This document shows positions 24,897 to 34,801 of a stretch of DNA of 64,000 nt, one piece after another. The notes below the pieces were generated by a model. It saw only the letters and a list, made by a program, of their open reading frames with translations. It searched no databases and was not told the DNA's origin. Source of the stretch: Nitrososphaerales archaeon (lineage in GTDB: Archaea > Thermoproteota > Nitrososphaeria > Nitrososphaerales > CADDZS01); contig JASHNZ010000019.1 of assembly GCA_030041355.1 (NCBI GenBank), forward strand, positions 1 to 64,000. The letters are read 5' to 3'. Numbering within the stretch: position 1 is the first letter of the stretch; every line of letters begins with the position of its first letter. The translations under genes were made by a program, and so were the position numbers.

Positions 24897-25883
24897 TTAG
24901 TATTGCATTAACTTCTCTATCGCTTTGAGTACCTTCGGCACACTAGGCAAGTAATATTCCTCAAGAGTGTATGGGAAGGGAGTATCGTATCCTGTCACTC
25001 GCAGGATCGGCCCTTTGAGATATTCGATGGCGCGCTCTGCAATTTGAGCGGAGATCTCAGCGCCGAATCCAGAAGTCCTCGGAGCCTCGTGAACGATGAT
25101 TACCCTCCCGGTCTTTTGCACCGAAGATAAAATGGCATCAATGTCCAAAGGAACCAGAGTTCTCAGATCCACGACGTCGGCCTCAACCCCGTTTTTCTTC
25201 GCCGCTTCTGCAGCGTCCATAGCAACATGTAGCATCGCACCGTACGCTAAGATAGAGACGTCGCGTCCTTCTCTTGCAATCCTTGCCTTGCCTATAGGAA
25301 CCGTAAACTCTCCTTCTGGAATCTCGCCTTTCACGGCCCTGTAGATTCTCTTGGGTTCTAGGAAAATGATCGGGTCAGGGTCGCGCAGCGAGGATAACAA
25401 CAGTCCCTTTGTATCATAAGGAGAACTGGGTATCACTACTTTCAAACCCGCAGTGTGAGTAAAGTAAGCCTCGCTGCTCTGCGAGTGGTAGTGCCCCCCT
25501 TTGATACCTCCTCCGTACGGAGCCCTCACCACCAAATGACAGGAGTATTGCCCACCAGACCTGTAGCGCAGTTTAGCTAAATTTGTGACAATCTGATCAA
25601 AGGCTGGATAAATAAAATCCAGAAATTGAATCTCGGGCACAGGATTGAGGCCGTAAATCGCCATCCCTATCGCGGTTCCAATTATCCCGGATTCCGCGAG
25701 CGGCGTGTCCATCACCCTATCAGGACCGAACTCGTCATAGAGGCCTTCGGTCGCCCTAAAGACCCCGCCGTCTCTTCCGACATCTTCTCCAAGAACGACT
25801 ATTCTATCGTCTCGACGCATTTCTTCCTTCAGCGCCTGGTTTACAGCCTGAACGATGTTTATAGTTGGCAACCTAATTTTCAC
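24897..25883 (-). CDS. 2-oxoacid dehydrogenase E1 beta subunit
   Basis: This 328-residue protein is the thiamine-dependent E1 beta of a pyruvate or branched-chain 2-oxoacid dehydrogenase. The N-terminus (NIVQAVNQALKEEMRRDDRIVVLGEDVG) holds the activating Glu, followed by GGGIKGGHYHSQSSEAYF, typical of archaeal and branched-chain types, and the transketolase C-domain (EGRDVSILAYGAM). It begins 1 nt after the E1 alpha stop. E2 and E3 are not in the window. Confidence 0.93.
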   Translation of the reverse strand: MKIRLPTINIVQAVNQALKEEMRRDDRIVVLGEDVGRDGGVFRATEGLYDEFGPDRVMDTPLAESGIIGTAIGMAIYGLNPVPEIQFLDFIYPAFDQIVTNLAKLRYRSGGQYSCHLVVRAPYGGGIKGGHYHSQSSEAYFTHTAGLKVVIPSSPYDTKGLLLSSLRDPDPIIFLEPKRIYRAVKGEIPEGEFTVPIGKARIAREGRDVSILAYGAMLHVAMDAAEAAKKNGVEADVVDLRTLVPLDIDAILSSVQKTGRVIIVHEAPRTSGFGAEISAQIAERAIEYLKGPILRVTGYDTPFPYTLEEYYLPSVPKVLKAIEKLMQY

Positions 25884-25884
25884 T

Positions 25885-27066
25885 TTACTCCTTGCTCGAC
25901 GATTCGTAGGAAAGCTCTTCTTTCTCTTGCTCTCTCAGAGATGCTGGTTCTTCCGCATAAACGTCCTTGAAGATCGAAGAAGTCTCTGGGGGAGGAATTT
26001 TTTCTTCCTCTTCGATAGCTCTGTTTATCTCTTCATCAACCACAGTTCTCGCTTTGTTTTCAAAATCCTGATTCCAAACTCCACGTAGTTCCAAATAATT
26101 CTTGAACCTCTCGATGGGATCCCTTTTTTTCCAAAACTCAATCTCCTCTTTGGTTCTATACTTGGTCGGATCGTCAGAAGTGCTGTGCGGGCCCATGCGG
26201 TACGTGAGGCATTCGATCATCGTCGGCCCGCCTCCGCTTCGGGCTCGGTCTATCGCTAGCTTTGTAGCTTTGTAAACTGCAAGAATGTCGTTGCCGTCCA
26301 CGCGAACACCGTCAAAACCGTAAGCTTCAGCTTTGATTGCTAGAGTCGCCGCGGCCGTCTGCCTTGCGACGGGAACGGAGATTGCCCAGCCGTTATTCTC
26401 GCAAATGAAAATTACTGGAGCTTTGTAGACTCCTGCAAAGTTGTAAGCTGCGTGAAAGTCTCCTTCAGACGTCGCACCATCTCCGTGATAGGCAAGAACA
26501 ATTGTATCCTTCTTTTTGAGTTTCATCGACATTGCGATGCCTGTTGCCACAGGCAATTGTGCTGCAATAGGTGACGCCACGCTCATGAAATGAATCTCAC
26601 TAAAACCCCAGTGATTGGGCATTTGCTTACCCATCATGGAATCAGAAGAGTTTCCCATCAAATGAGCAATGAGTTTACGCAGATCTAATCCTCGAATCAG
26701 GGCAACTCCTTGATCTCGATAAGTAGGAACGATCCAGTCCTCCGCGGTAGCCGCGAAGGCACTGCCTATCTGAGCAGCTTCTTGACCCGCGCAAGGAACG
26801 TAGAAACCGATCCTTCCCTGTCTTTGCATATTCATACATTTGGTATCGAGGACTCGTGTCAACACCATTGTCTTGTAAAGTTTCTTCAAATCCTCGACAG
26901 AAAGTTTGGGCTCGAGCTGAGCATTTATTTTTCCTTCCAGCGAAATTACTTGCAGCATATCGCCTTCGATGTGCGACAGAGACTCTTGTTCTTCTTGCTG
27001 CTCAGTTTGCGTCAAAAATCTTCTATTCCTTCTGCCAGAATCGATCAAATAATGGCTGCTATTCAT
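25885..27066 (-). CDS. 2-oxoacid dehydrogenase E1 alpha subunit
   Basis: This 393-residue protein has the thiamine-diphosphate motif GDGATSEGDFHAAYNFAGVY...NNGWAIS and the phosphorylation-loop-like HSTSDDPTKYRTKEE region. It pairs with E1 beta directly downstream. The first 36 residues are Gln/Glu/Arg-rich and atypical; the ATG at 26958 (MLQVISLEGK), preceded by a GAAGG site, may be the true start, giving 357 residues. The substrate could be pyruvate or branched-chain 2-oxoacids. Confidence 0.92.
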   Translation of the reverse strand: MNSSHYLIDSGRRNRRFLTQTEQQEEQESLSHIEGDMLQVISLEGKINAQLEPKLSVEDLKKLYKTMVLTRVLDTKCMNMQRQGRIGFYVPCAGQEAAQIGSAFAATAEDWIVPTYRDQGVALIRGLDLRKLIAHLMGNSSDSMMGKQMPNHWGFSEIHFMSVASPIAAQLPVATGIAMSMKLKKKDTIVLAYHGDGATSEGDFHAAYNFAGVYKAPVIFICENNGWAISVPVARQTAAATLAIKAEAYGFDGVRVDGNDILAVYKATKLAIDRARSGGGPTMIECLTYRMGPHSTSDDPTKYRTKEEIEFWKKRDPIERFKNYLELRGVWNQDFENKARTVVDEEINRAIEEEEKIPPPETSSIFKDVYAEEPASLREQEKEELSYESSSKE

Positions 27067-27121
27067 TTAACGTTTGTTGCTGTACAGAATGATTATCTCT
27101 AGTCACAATGAAAGATTCCTT

Positions 27122-28066
27122 TCAATTTCCCAGTCTGGAGTTTTTCATATTCAAAATACGTATCAAGCGTGAAAGGGTTTTGCGATCCTTTGCACCCACA
27201 ATATTAATCCGTGAATCAAATCCCAATTTGACGCGATCGAGGCTCGCCAATTTGCCGAAAAGATCAGTGAAGACTCTACCAGCTTCTTGTGCGATCAAGT
27301 AGCCTGCAGGCGAGTCAATTGTCCTCGCTCCATTAGGCTGAACGAAAATAAAACCATCAAAAGTTTCATTGGCAAGCATACAATAACTCATGGCAGCACT
27401 ACCGAGAACACGGAGCTTGTAGACGCTCCTGCTGGTGAGCTTTTTCATTGCAATCTTGAGAAAATCCACGTCTCCGCACTCGATTCCTATTGTTTGAAAT
27501 CTGGCATCGAGAGCGGGCAAGTTGAAACGCCCGAGTCGTTCTCGATTATGAAAGCTGCCCTGACTTTTTATCGCATAGAATTCATCATCTGATGGGACAC
27601 TTTCTATTAATCCAACATCAACGTCTCCGAGGTACCTTTGCTCTGTTGGTCCTATACTTCGGTTGAGTCCCAGCACTGCAACAGAGATTGAGAACATGGG
27701 CACTCCCACAAAGGCGTTATGCGATCCGTCCAACGGATCGCAGAAAATTACGGGCCTTGTTTCGTTCCCGCGAGTTTTGATTTCTCCGATCTCCTCGGAG
27801 ACGAACACAAATGAACCTTCACCAAGGTCTTGAAGCAAAGATTGGTGTATTGCAGACTCGGATGCTTCATCGATCTTTAAAGTTAGATCTCCTCCCACAC
27901 CTCTTTTGACCACGCTCGTGCGCGAGTTAAAGTCATAGTTCTTCTCAATGGCTTGCTTCCCAGCCTTGGCGGCCCTCCGAAGTATTTCCACCCATTCTTC
28001 AGGATGCTTCCGTAGATTATGCTGGTCGTTCGGACTTTTCAATAATCCTTCATGCTCTTGTCTCAT
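27122..28066 (-). CDS. Inositol-monophosphatase-family phosphatase
   Basis: A 314-residue Mg-dependent phosphatase with metal motifs EEIGEI near 91, CDPLDGSHNAFVG near 110-122 and a C-terminal TIDSPAGYLIAQEAG, in the order of the IMPase/archaeal FBPase family. Family members act on inositol phosphate or fructose 1,6-bisphosphate. The SHNA in place of T-N-F is a local difference. The substrate is unresolved. Confidence 0.88.
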   Translation of the reverse strand: MRQEHEGLLKSPNDQHNLRKHPEEWVEILRRAAKAGKQAIEKNYDFNSRTSVVKRGVGGDLTLKIDEASESAIHQSLLQDLGEGSFVFVSEEIGEIKTRGNETRPVIFCDPLDGSHNAFVGVPMFSISVAVLGLNRSIGPTEQRYLGDVDVGLIESVPSDDEFYAIKSQGSFHNRERLGRFNLPALDARFQTIGIECGDVDFLKIAMKKLTSRSVYKLRVLGSAAMSYCMLANETFDGFIFVQPNGARTIDSPAGYLIAQEAGRVFTDLFGKLASLDRVKLGFDSRINIVGAKDRKTLSRLIRILNMKNSRLGN

Positions 28067-28157
28067 TGACCGTGATAAGCAAATTTGAGACAGGTCGCAG
28101 CTTTGAATAAGTTATATCGAACAAATTTCAGCCAGGTTAAGTGGGTCCAACCGAACC

Positions 28158-29309
28158 CTAGTTGACCCAAAGGTCTGGCTTGCCCCTCGGAGAACCAGGG
28201 TCTGCTCTCGTACGCCTCGACCCCCTGTCGGACCGCTCAACGAGTTTCTTCCCCCATCTTTCAACTTCATCGAACACTTCGGGAAGCTCAAACCCGAATG
28301 CTCGGTAGTTGTACATTTTTCTTGGTGACATTACAAAAACTTGCACGTTATAGCGCTTTCTTGCGGCTTTGGTCTCACCTGCTTTGATTATCGCCCGTGC
28401 TTCCACGATGTCAGGATTTCCTCTTCGAATCAGCTTAACGATTCGCTCAAACTTTTCACGGGCTAATTCAGCCTCGAAAGGATCCTCCGGCAAACCTACA
28501 ACGTACATGGGAATTCCATCAGAAGCTTCTTGGCTTGTTAGAATTCGCATGAAGTCTCGATGAGTGATTATTCCCTGAATCTCATCGAAGCTAGTAATGA
28601 CTGAATACGTTCTTTCAGCTTTCTTCATATTTTCCAAAACTTTGCTCAGAGGATCACTTACATCGTTTTGCGCAAAATCAGGATAATCATAGTCTTCTAC
28701 CAGATCCTTTGATCTGCTTGAACGAAAATTCCCTTTCGAATCTCTGTCCACAACCGGAAGCATATTGAATACAATCGAGTCCGAACTTACGACGCCTTGG
28801 AGCTTCTCCCCGTTGGTTGTTGGAATCTGATCGATCTTCCGTCTTATCATGATCCTGCGGGCTTTTCCAATATCGTTCTTTTCGTCTATGGTAATTGGGT
28901 TCGAAGTCATAAGACGATTTACTTTTACTGCCCTTTGCGAGTCGATAACCTTGTCAATGATAGGGCCAGTGTCAATTTTTCCCACTGGTTTTCTATTATT
29001 GTAAATTGGTAAGGATCGTATTCGATACTCAAACATCAAGGTGGCAGCATCGCCAACATTGTTGTTCGGATTAAGTTTCGGTATGTAGGACATCACATTC
29101 GAGACCTTTGTGCTCGTAATGTTGTCGACTTTTAACAGATCTCGCAGAGTCACAATGGCCGTTCTCTCTCTTTCATCAATGAAAACTTCCATCAGTTTTC
29201 TCTCGCGCATGAAACCGATAACCTTGGCGATAGAGGTCTCTGGATCCAGTGTCTCAACATTTGTAGAGAGCTCCGTAACAGGTAGCGACTTTAGCTCGAT
29301 GGGATTCAT
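28158..29309 (-). CDS. Four-CBS-domain protein
   Basis: About 383 residues from ATG 29309; the frame is open to 29342 but MNPIELKSLPV is the natural start. Four CBS units are visible (for example LDPETSIAKVIGFMRERKLMEVFI and VDRLMTSNPITIDEKNDIGKAR-like repeats) over residues 5-265. A 90-residue tail follows containing an HPF-like strand pattern (ARAIIKAGETKAARKRYNVQVFV) and an Arg-rich end. CBS pairs bind adenosine nucleotides. The tail might bind RNA or the ribosome, which is a guess. Confidence 0.82.
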   Translation of the reverse strand: MNPIELKSLPVTELSTNVETLDPETSIAKVIGFMRERKLMEVFIDERERTAIVTLRDLLKVDNITSTKVSNVMSYIPKLNPNNNVGDAATLMFEYRIRSLPIYNNRKPVGKIDTGPIIDKVIDSQRAVKVNRLMTSNPITIDEKNDIGKARRIMIRRKIDQIPTTNGEKLQGVVSSDSIVFNMLPVVDRDSKGNFRSSRSKDLVEDYDYPDFAQNDVSDPLSKVLENMKKAERTYSVITSFDEIQGIITHRDFMRILTSQEASDGIPMYVVGLPEDPFEAELAREKFERIVKLIRRGNPDIVEARAIIKAGETKAARKRYNVQVFVMSPRKMYNYRAFGFELPEVFDEVERWGKKLVERSDRGSRRTRADPGSPRGKPDLWVN

Positions 29310-29433
29310 TATGCAATCTAAGACAATTAACGATAAGATCACATGATAAACGTACCGGAACGGATTTTTTGAACGATACCTTACTGTTCTGAAGAAAGGT
29401 CCTTTCTACTAAACAAGTTCCTGTAAGAATTTA

Positions 29434-29982
29434 TCAGGAATTGGACAACCATTTTCTGTTGTCCCAAGAAACAAGATTTGTCGGGGAAATTTCAACGACA
29501 AGACGATGTTCCTTGCCATATTTTTCCTGCCAAGCACGCGGCATCCTATCAGTGTCTCTTCGACTCGAATACTTTTCAGCAAGCATCGAGAAGACCTGCT
29601 TTCGTTTTGATCTGTCCTGATCAACGATTTTAGCCAAGCCTTGAATCATGACGCCTCGCAGCTCAGTGTATGACTCCCCGTCTGAAACTACACCGCAAAT
29701 TTGTGGCCGCCTCAATATGTTGCGTATCTTCTTTTTGTAAGGTTGAGCTCGGAAATAGATCTTGCCATCCATCACGACATACCATACCGGGGCAACATGC
29801 GGAAACCCAAAGGAATCAAGAGTTGAAAGGGTCATTGTGTAATGACTCTTGATAAATGACCAAGCCTCAGAACTGGTCATTGAGATATACTGCGATCTCC
29901 TACCCTTGCCGATGGTTGGCCTATTGATCTTGGCAAGAGAACCATTCACTTCAGATTGACTCCCGTTTGTCCTAAAGGACAA
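29434..29982 (-). CDS. Pyridoxamine 5'-phosphate oxidase-fold flavoprotein
   Basis: A 182-residue protein of the split-barrel flavin fold: TLSTLDSFGFPHVAPVWYVVMDGKIYFRAQPYKKKIRNILRRPQICGVV is the usual N-terminal half. Archaeal and actinobacterial members often bind F420 or FMN; which applies here cannot be told. The N-terminal 30 residues are extra. It lies between the CBS gene and the Lrp-type gene, all on the minus strand. Confidence 0.85.
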   Translation of the reverse strand: MSFRTNGSQSEVNGSLAKINRPTIGKGRRSQYISMTSSEAWSFIKSHYTMTLSTLDSFGFPHVAPVWYVVMDGKIYFRAQPYKKKIRNILRRPQICGVVSDGESYTELRGVMIQGLAKIVDQDRSKRKQVFSMLAEKYSSRRDTDRMPRAWQEKYGKEHRLVVEISPTNLVSWDNRKWLSNS

Positions 29983-30052
29983 TACGAAGCTATAAGAAAA
30001 AGATTTCTGAAGAACGCATTAGGGGCAGAGATCTAGCGAGGTTCTAAGGCTA

Positions 30053-30361
30053 TTATACGCTCTCTGGAAACTTTGATTTTGATGCCATCCCCACGATCGT
30101 ATTCGTGTCGAGAACATATTTCGCACCCTCAACCTTGGCAATGGCCGATTGAAACAGGTTGTCATAATCAGCTTCAAGGAAAATCCTCTTTACCTGAACG
30201 ACGGCAAGAACGTCGTACTCGCCTGTGATCATGTGCGCTTCAACAACCTCTTCCATCTTGAGAAGCTCTTCAATAACGTCTTGCTCTCGCATGGGTTCGC
30301 ACTGTACGAGAATAAACGCGCGTGTGTACTCCTTCATAGGATGTGCTACTTCATCTAACAT
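30053..30361 (-). CDS. Stand-alone Lrp/AsnC ligand-binding (RAM) domain protein
   Basis: A 102-residue protein with the beta-alpha-beta RAM domain (AFILVQCEPMREQDVIEELLKMEEVVEAHMITGEYDVLAVVQV) and no helix-turn-helix part. Such stand-alone RAM proteins are common in thaumarchaea and may sense amino acids or pair with DNA-binding Lrp proteins. The 220 nt between it and the divergent glycosyltransferase gene are AT-rich and probably hold both promoters. Confidence 0.88.
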   Translation of the reverse strand: MLDEVAHPMKEYTRAFILVQCEPMREQDVIEELLKMEEVVEAHMITGEYDVLAVVQVKRIFLEADYDNLFQSAIAKVEGAKYVLDTNTIVGMASKSKFPESV

Positions 30362-30583
30362 TCTCCAACTATCAGCCCTCTAGATGATATCTTGCAGACA
30401 GAATTTTTACTTCAGTTTATAGTTTAAAAACAATTGTGTAGAGGCCGTAGAACATCCTTGTTTCGTTTTAGACGACGTGACTATTCGTAGTCCTTATTAT
30501 GTTAGTTAAACGTTCTTTTCTCCAGACCGGTACTAAATCACCAATTTCCTGACGAATTATTAGTCCCCTGATCTCTTCAAAAA

Positions 30584-31372
30584 GTGAAAACGATGCAAAC
30601 TGGATTAGACAGCGGAATTGAAACGGCCGATCACTCCAAGAAACTTTGCCTCGTCATACCAACCTTTAATGAAAGAAATAATATCACCCAATTAATATCG
30701 AGAATACAGGCAATTCGAGATAGTCTCGCTCTAAGTCTGAGCCTGCTAATTGTAGACGACGGAAGCACGGACGGAACTTTGGACGCGGTCAAAGAGATTA
30801 TGGCACACTCAAAGGATGTGCAATTGCTTGAACGACCACAGTTGCTCGGGATCGGTTCCGCTTATATCGACGGCTTCGCATATGGCCTCGCCCAAGAGGG
30901 ATATGATTATTTTGGGGAAATGGATGCCGATCTGCAGCATCCTCCAGAGACCCTGATCGAGATGTGTAAGGTGGCAAACGAAAGAGTCGACGTTATAGTG
31001 GCTTCAAGGTACATCGAAGGTGGCGGTTCCGTCAAGTGGTCAATGAGTAGGAGGATTGTAAGCAAGTCTGCAAACTTTCTGACAAGAATCTGCGTGAGAG
31101 CCCCAGTTATCGATTCGACGAGCGGATTTCGACTAATCAGTAAGCGAGCCATCAAGGGCCTTTTGCAAACTAAACTTTCGGCACGGGGCTACGCTTTCCA
31201 AATCGAGAGTCTCTATGTGTATAGAAAATTGGGTATGACTTTTTCCGAAGTGCCTTACGTCTTCGAGGAAAGAAAATCTGGGGAGACGAAGCTGCGCTGG
31301 AAGGAGATGGCTAGGTTCGCGGGTACTGCCGTTAGACTTGGATTGTTCGGTTTGAATGTGGGTAAGGACTAG
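30584..31372 (+). CDS. Family 2 glycosyltransferase (dolichyl-phosphate mannose synthase-like)
   Basis: 262 residues from a GTG (an ATG at 30593 is possible). The GT2 signature is clear: LCLVIPTFNERNNI, LLIVDDGSTDGT and EMDADLQHPPE (DxD), then STSGFRLISKRAI. It has no C-terminal membrane segments, as in short Dpm1-type enzymes. It likely transfers mannose or glucose from a nucleotide sugar to a polyprenyl phosphate for N-glycosylation or surface glycans. Confidence 0.9.
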   Translation: MKTMQTGLDSGIETADHSKKLCLVIPTFNERNNITQLISRIQAIRDSLALSLSLLIVDDGSTDGTLDAVKEIMAHSKDVQLLERPQLLGIGSAYIDGFAYGLAQEGYDYFGEMDADLQHPPETLIEMCKVANERVDVIVASRYIEGGGSVKWSMSRRIVSKSANFLTRICVRAPVIDSTSGFRLISKRAIKGLLQTKLSARGYAFQIESLYVYRKLGMTFSEVPYVFEERKSGETKLRWKEMARFAGTAVRLGLFGLNVGKD

Positions 31373-31381
31373 TTGGCTCCC

Positions 31382-32287
31382 TCAGGTAAAAGCCTCCTTT
31401 GTGATTTCCTTCATCACTAGTGCCTTGAATTCCCTGCTCTCATTAGGACCAAAGTAGGGGTACACGCAAGGAATATTGATACCAGATTTACGAAATTGCT
31501 CGGTTATTTCGAATAACTCTTGGCTGGAGGGATTCGCGATACTGATTCTCTTGAGAGAGTCAGGTACAGCTATTGATTCATTTGACGGAGCAGCAGCCAT
31601 TAACGCAACTGAATCCGCGATGCCATCTCTTTCGAACATGGCATGATACTGAGGAAGTCTGTCGTACTTTCCAAATTCCTCAGCGAGTAATCTAGTTGCA
31701 ACGTTCTCACTCTTAGAATAGAATACTTTAATGTAGACAACTGACTTCAACTGCCCACCAGCATTTTTCACTTTGGAGAGAAGTTGCTCCGCATATCTTG
31801 GAGAACAAAAGTTGAGTATCAATCCATCCGCACGTCCTATTGATTTGATAGCGATCCCAGATTTTAAGGACGCAACGAGTACCTCCGGAAACGCGAGATC
31901 TAGGTCGCTAAATTTCGAAGGAAAAATCCTCTTGATCTCCTCTAAAAGTGCTAACATCTTCTCGATCGTCTGACTCGGATTAGCTCCTGGACTACCGGTT
32001 CCTATTCCCAAAACAAGGCGGTTGCCGGAAGCCCATTGGATTGTCGCGAGCCTTCGGGTGAGAACTCTGCTCTCGTGTTCCAGCAACCTAATCACGCCGC
32101 TGCCCATCCTGACTCGTTTTGTGATGGCAAGGCAGCTCGCGCAGAGTTCGATCGATTCCTGGCCGCCAGGAATATCAGGGAAGAATATGTGAGAGATTTT
32201 ACTCGAAGAGTCCGCTAATTTTGTAAACTCTTGTATCTCCTCGGGTCTGTAGAGCTCTGACCGAAGCGCTAGGGCGATTTCTCTCAA
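31382..32287 (-). CDS. Luciferase-like (LLM) flavin/F420-dependent oxidoreductase
   Basis: A 301-residue TIM-barrel protein of the bacterial-luciferase family: ISHIFFPDIPGGQESIELCASCLAITKRVRMGSGVI and RLVLGIGTGSPG are typical of methylene-tetrahydromethanopterin reductase-like members. In archaea these usually use F420. The exact substrate cannot be inferred. It converges with the glycosyltransferase gene with a 9-nt gap. Confidence 0.82.
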   Translation of the reverse strand: MREIALALRSELYRPEEIQEFTKLADSSSKISHIFFPDIPGGQESIELCASCLAITKRVRMGSGVIRLLEHESRVLTRRLATIQWASGNRLVLGIGTGSPGANPSQTIEKMLALLEEIKRIFPSKFSDLDLAFPEVLVASLKSGIAIKSIGRADGLILNFCSPRYAEQLLSKVKNAGGQLKSVVYIKVFYSKSENVATRLLAEEFGKYDRLPQYHAMFERDGIADSVALMAAAPSNESIAVPDSLKRISIANPSSQELFEITEQFRKSGINIPCVYPYFGPNESREFKALVMKEITKEAFT

Positions 32288-32321
32288 ATGAAATCCACAG
32301 ACTGGCCTGAACGCAACTGAT

Positions 32322-33572
32322 TTACTTGGATTCGCTTCTTGTCGACCCGGGTCTTCTTGAAGCCGAGACTATTGAAAGCACATCTCTGTCTTTCATTTGA
32401 TACTCAACGGGCAGTCTTAGCCCAGTCCTTGCGTCGAGTGCGTAGATCAACCCTTTAGCGAGATCTGTATGGATGGAACTAGCAAGATCAGCAACTGTCG
32501 CTCCGTCTCGCATCAGAAAAACATCCGGAAGTATATTTCCAGAATTGTCCTGGAACTTTCCAACATCGCTGACTGGGTACACAGAATTCATTCGCAATAG
32601 CTTGAACACCGCCACATTGATAGCAAACTGGACCCCGGTTCGAAGATATTCTCCGAGTATCGCTTTTCCTATGTGAGCAAGAGCCATTTCTTGCCTCTCG
32701 TTTAATTTGGCTCCTTTTACTATCTCAAATCTCTCTTCTCCCGGAGAATATCGAATGGCTCCGGTCTGCTCCGCCTTTCTCAAGGTGAGCTCAGATTCTG
32801 CACTCGCCGGGACGACTATCATGTCGCTATAGGCTTCTCTGATCTTGGAAAAGTTCTTCGCTGATTCTGGCACATCCATTTTGTTTGCGACAATCAGCGT
32901 CGGTTTGGAAACTTCACGTAGAGACCAAGCGAAATCGATTCTTTGCTGCTCATTCCACTGCTCCACCTCTTCTCCATAGAGCTTCCTTCTTTTCAAGGCT
33001 TCAACAACGTCTTCACGTCGGACCCCTATACCGTGCATGGATTCGCTTAGAGCCTCCGCAAAGTCTATGCCGCGATTCGTTTTCACTAGCCGCACGACCT
33101 TTTCTACCGTGTTCTTGAACAGGTGAAGGTACCACATCGCTAGTTCTTCTTCAATGTCCTGAATATCGGCGACCGGATCCCCTACACCTGGGCTAGTGAT
33201 TTTCCCTTCGGCGTCAATGCTCCCAGACGCGTCGATAATGTGAAGCAAAGCATCTGATTGGGAAGCGACAGAGAGGAATTGATTTCCCAAGCCTCTCCCT
33301 TCATAGGCTCCTTTAATCAAACCAGGGAGGTCGATAATCTCGATGGGAATGACTCGCCAGCCGTCCACGCATGCCGAATTTTTGGGATTGTCTTGCTTCA
33401 GTCCTAGCTCTCTATGCACGCACAGAGTTGCCGCTTGTCCAATTGCGGCGTTTGGAGTCTTGGTTGTGAAGGGGTAATTGCTAATCTCTGCGTTTTGCAA
33501 AGTCGCCGCGTTGAAGAAAGTAGTCTTGCCAGTGTTCGTCTTACCGATTAAACCAATTCTAAGTGTCGGCAT
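32322..33572 (-). CDS. YchF/Obg-like GTPase with TGS domain
   Basis: A 416-residue P-loop GTPase: G1 GKTNTGKTTFFNA, G3 DLPG(LIKGAYEGRGLGNQFL), and G4 VANKMD near 235. The C-terminal TGS-like segment ends with a DRDVLSIVSASRR strand. It matches the archaeal YchF/OLA1-related group that binds ribosomes. NKMD favours guanine over adenine. The start MPTLRIGLIG is unambiguous. Confidence 0.9.
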   Translation of the reverse strand: MPTLRIGLIGKTNTGKTTFFNAATLQNAEISNYPFTTKTPNAAIGQAATLCVHRELGLKQDNPKNSACVDGWRVIPIEIIDLPGLIKGAYEGRGLGNQFLSVASQSDALLHIIDASGSIDAEGKITSPGVGDPVADIQDIEEELAMWYLHLFKNTVEKVVRLVKTNRGIDFAEALSESMHGIGVRREDVVEALKRRKLYGEEVEQWNEQQRIDFAWSLREVSKPTLIVANKMDVPESAKNFSKIREAYSDMIVVPASAESELTLRKAEQTGAIRYSPGEERFEIVKGAKLNERQEMALAHIGKAILGEYLRTGVQFAINVAVFKLLRMNSVYPVSDVGKFQDNSGNILPDVFLMRDGATVADLASSIHTDLAKGLIYALDARTGLRLPVEYQMKDRDVLSIVSASRRPGSTRSESK

Positions 33573-33772
33573 CTTATTTCACTAAAGCTCCAAACCAGAA
33601 AATGCATCGAACTTCATTCATAAAATGATTCTTGCCTCGCTAATGCAAAGCTAATCGAGTCCGGCCAACAGTTTTTAAACTTCCGAAACGACCGAAAGCC
33701 CCAAAGAAATTCTGCCCTAGGAATTCTACTTCGATAGACAGTTAGTGCAGAAATGGAGCAATCAATAGAGAG

Positions 33773-34801
33773 ATGACCAGACTGAAATTGGTGGAGGATG
33801 GCATCTCCATCTCGCAGGGGAACGGCATCACAGTTACGACACCATCTTTCTCTATTTCATTGGATCCAAGAAGTGCCAGTGATTGCGACTATAGCTTTGT
33901 TTCGCATGCTCACATTGACCATGTTCATCTCCCCAATGGAAAGTCTAAGGTCATTGCCAGTAAAGAGACGAAAGAACTTGCGAAAGTGCGAGGGTATGAT
34001 CTTGGAAAATCCAATCATGAGATTTCCGGAATCGAGTTGTATGATTCAGGTCACATCCTAGGTTCAAGAGCAATCCTGATCAAGGATAGAGTACTTTACA
34101 CCGGTGACCTCTCAACAAGGGATCGAGCGTTTCTGAAAGGCTGTGGTATTGTGAAATGTGAGACGCTCATCATTGAAAGCACGTACGGAAGAGGGCACTA
34201 CGTATTTCCGGAAACGGGGAATTTGATAAGCCAAGTGAACAAATTCATTTCAGAGTGCTTTGATAACTGTCGCCCTGTGGTTCTCACTGGCTATCCACTA
34301 GGAAAGGCCCAACTACTTTCGTACTTGTTTGATATATGGGAGCCAATATACGTTTACGACTCTATCCACAGGATGAACAACGGGCACATCAAACTCGGCG
34401 TTGAATTGAAAGAATTTGAACCGTTTAGATCAACCAAAGAATTTCAAGAAAAAATAGGGAGGGGCCCTTGGGTACTGATAGCGCCTTCGTCTGGAGGGAA
34501 ATCAAATTTGGTGAAAACGATGAAAGAAAGATACAACGCTGTCATCGCTACCTTCACAGGATGGGCAATAGATTCTAGATACCGAAATTCACTGAGCTCG
34601 GACAAAGCTTTTCCAATGAGCGATCATTGTGATTTTCAGGAATTGGTCACCTTCGTCAAAGGTTGTGATCCGTCAAAGGTCTATACCGTACATGGATTTT
34701 CGGATGAATTTGCGGCTTACTTGAGAAGACTAGGTTACGACGCAGAGCCTCTGGGCGCAGCGACCGATCCTCAGTTCAAGCTAACGAATTTTGCAACCTA
34801 A
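33773..34801 (+). CDS. Metallo-beta-lactamase-fold RNA/DNA processing hydrolase (COG1236-like)
   Basis: A 342-residue protein with SHAHIDHVH (HxHxDH), VLYTGDLSTRDR, IESTYGRG, GYPLGKAQLLSYLF and FPMSDHCDF, the motif order of mRNA 3'-end processing and exonuclease-like enzymes. The beta-CASP part is short. Related archaeal proteins often neighbour an ATP-dependent DNA ligase; none is seen here. It converges on ileS with a 4-nt overlap. Confidence 0.85.
   Translation: MTRLKLVEDGISISQGNGITVTTPSFSISLDPRSASDCDYSFVSHAHIDHVHLPNGKSKVIASKETKELAKVRGYDLGKSNHEISGIELYDSGHILGSRAILIKDRVLYTGDLSTRDRAFLKGCGIVKCETLIIESTYGRGHYVFPETGNLISQVNKFISECFDNCRPVVLTGYPLGKAQLLSYLFDIWEPIYVYDSIHRMNNGHIKLGVELKEFEPFRSTKEFQEKIGRGPWVLIAPSSGGKSNLVKTMKERYNAVIATFTGWAIDSRYRNSLSSDKAFPMSDHCDFQELVTFVKGCDPSKVYTVHGFSDEFAAYLRRLGYDAEPLGAATDPQFKLTNFAT

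Noticed and set aside
24897-27066. Complete pyruvate dehydrogenase operon
   Set aside because: Only the two E1 subunits are present; E2 and E3 are not in the window.
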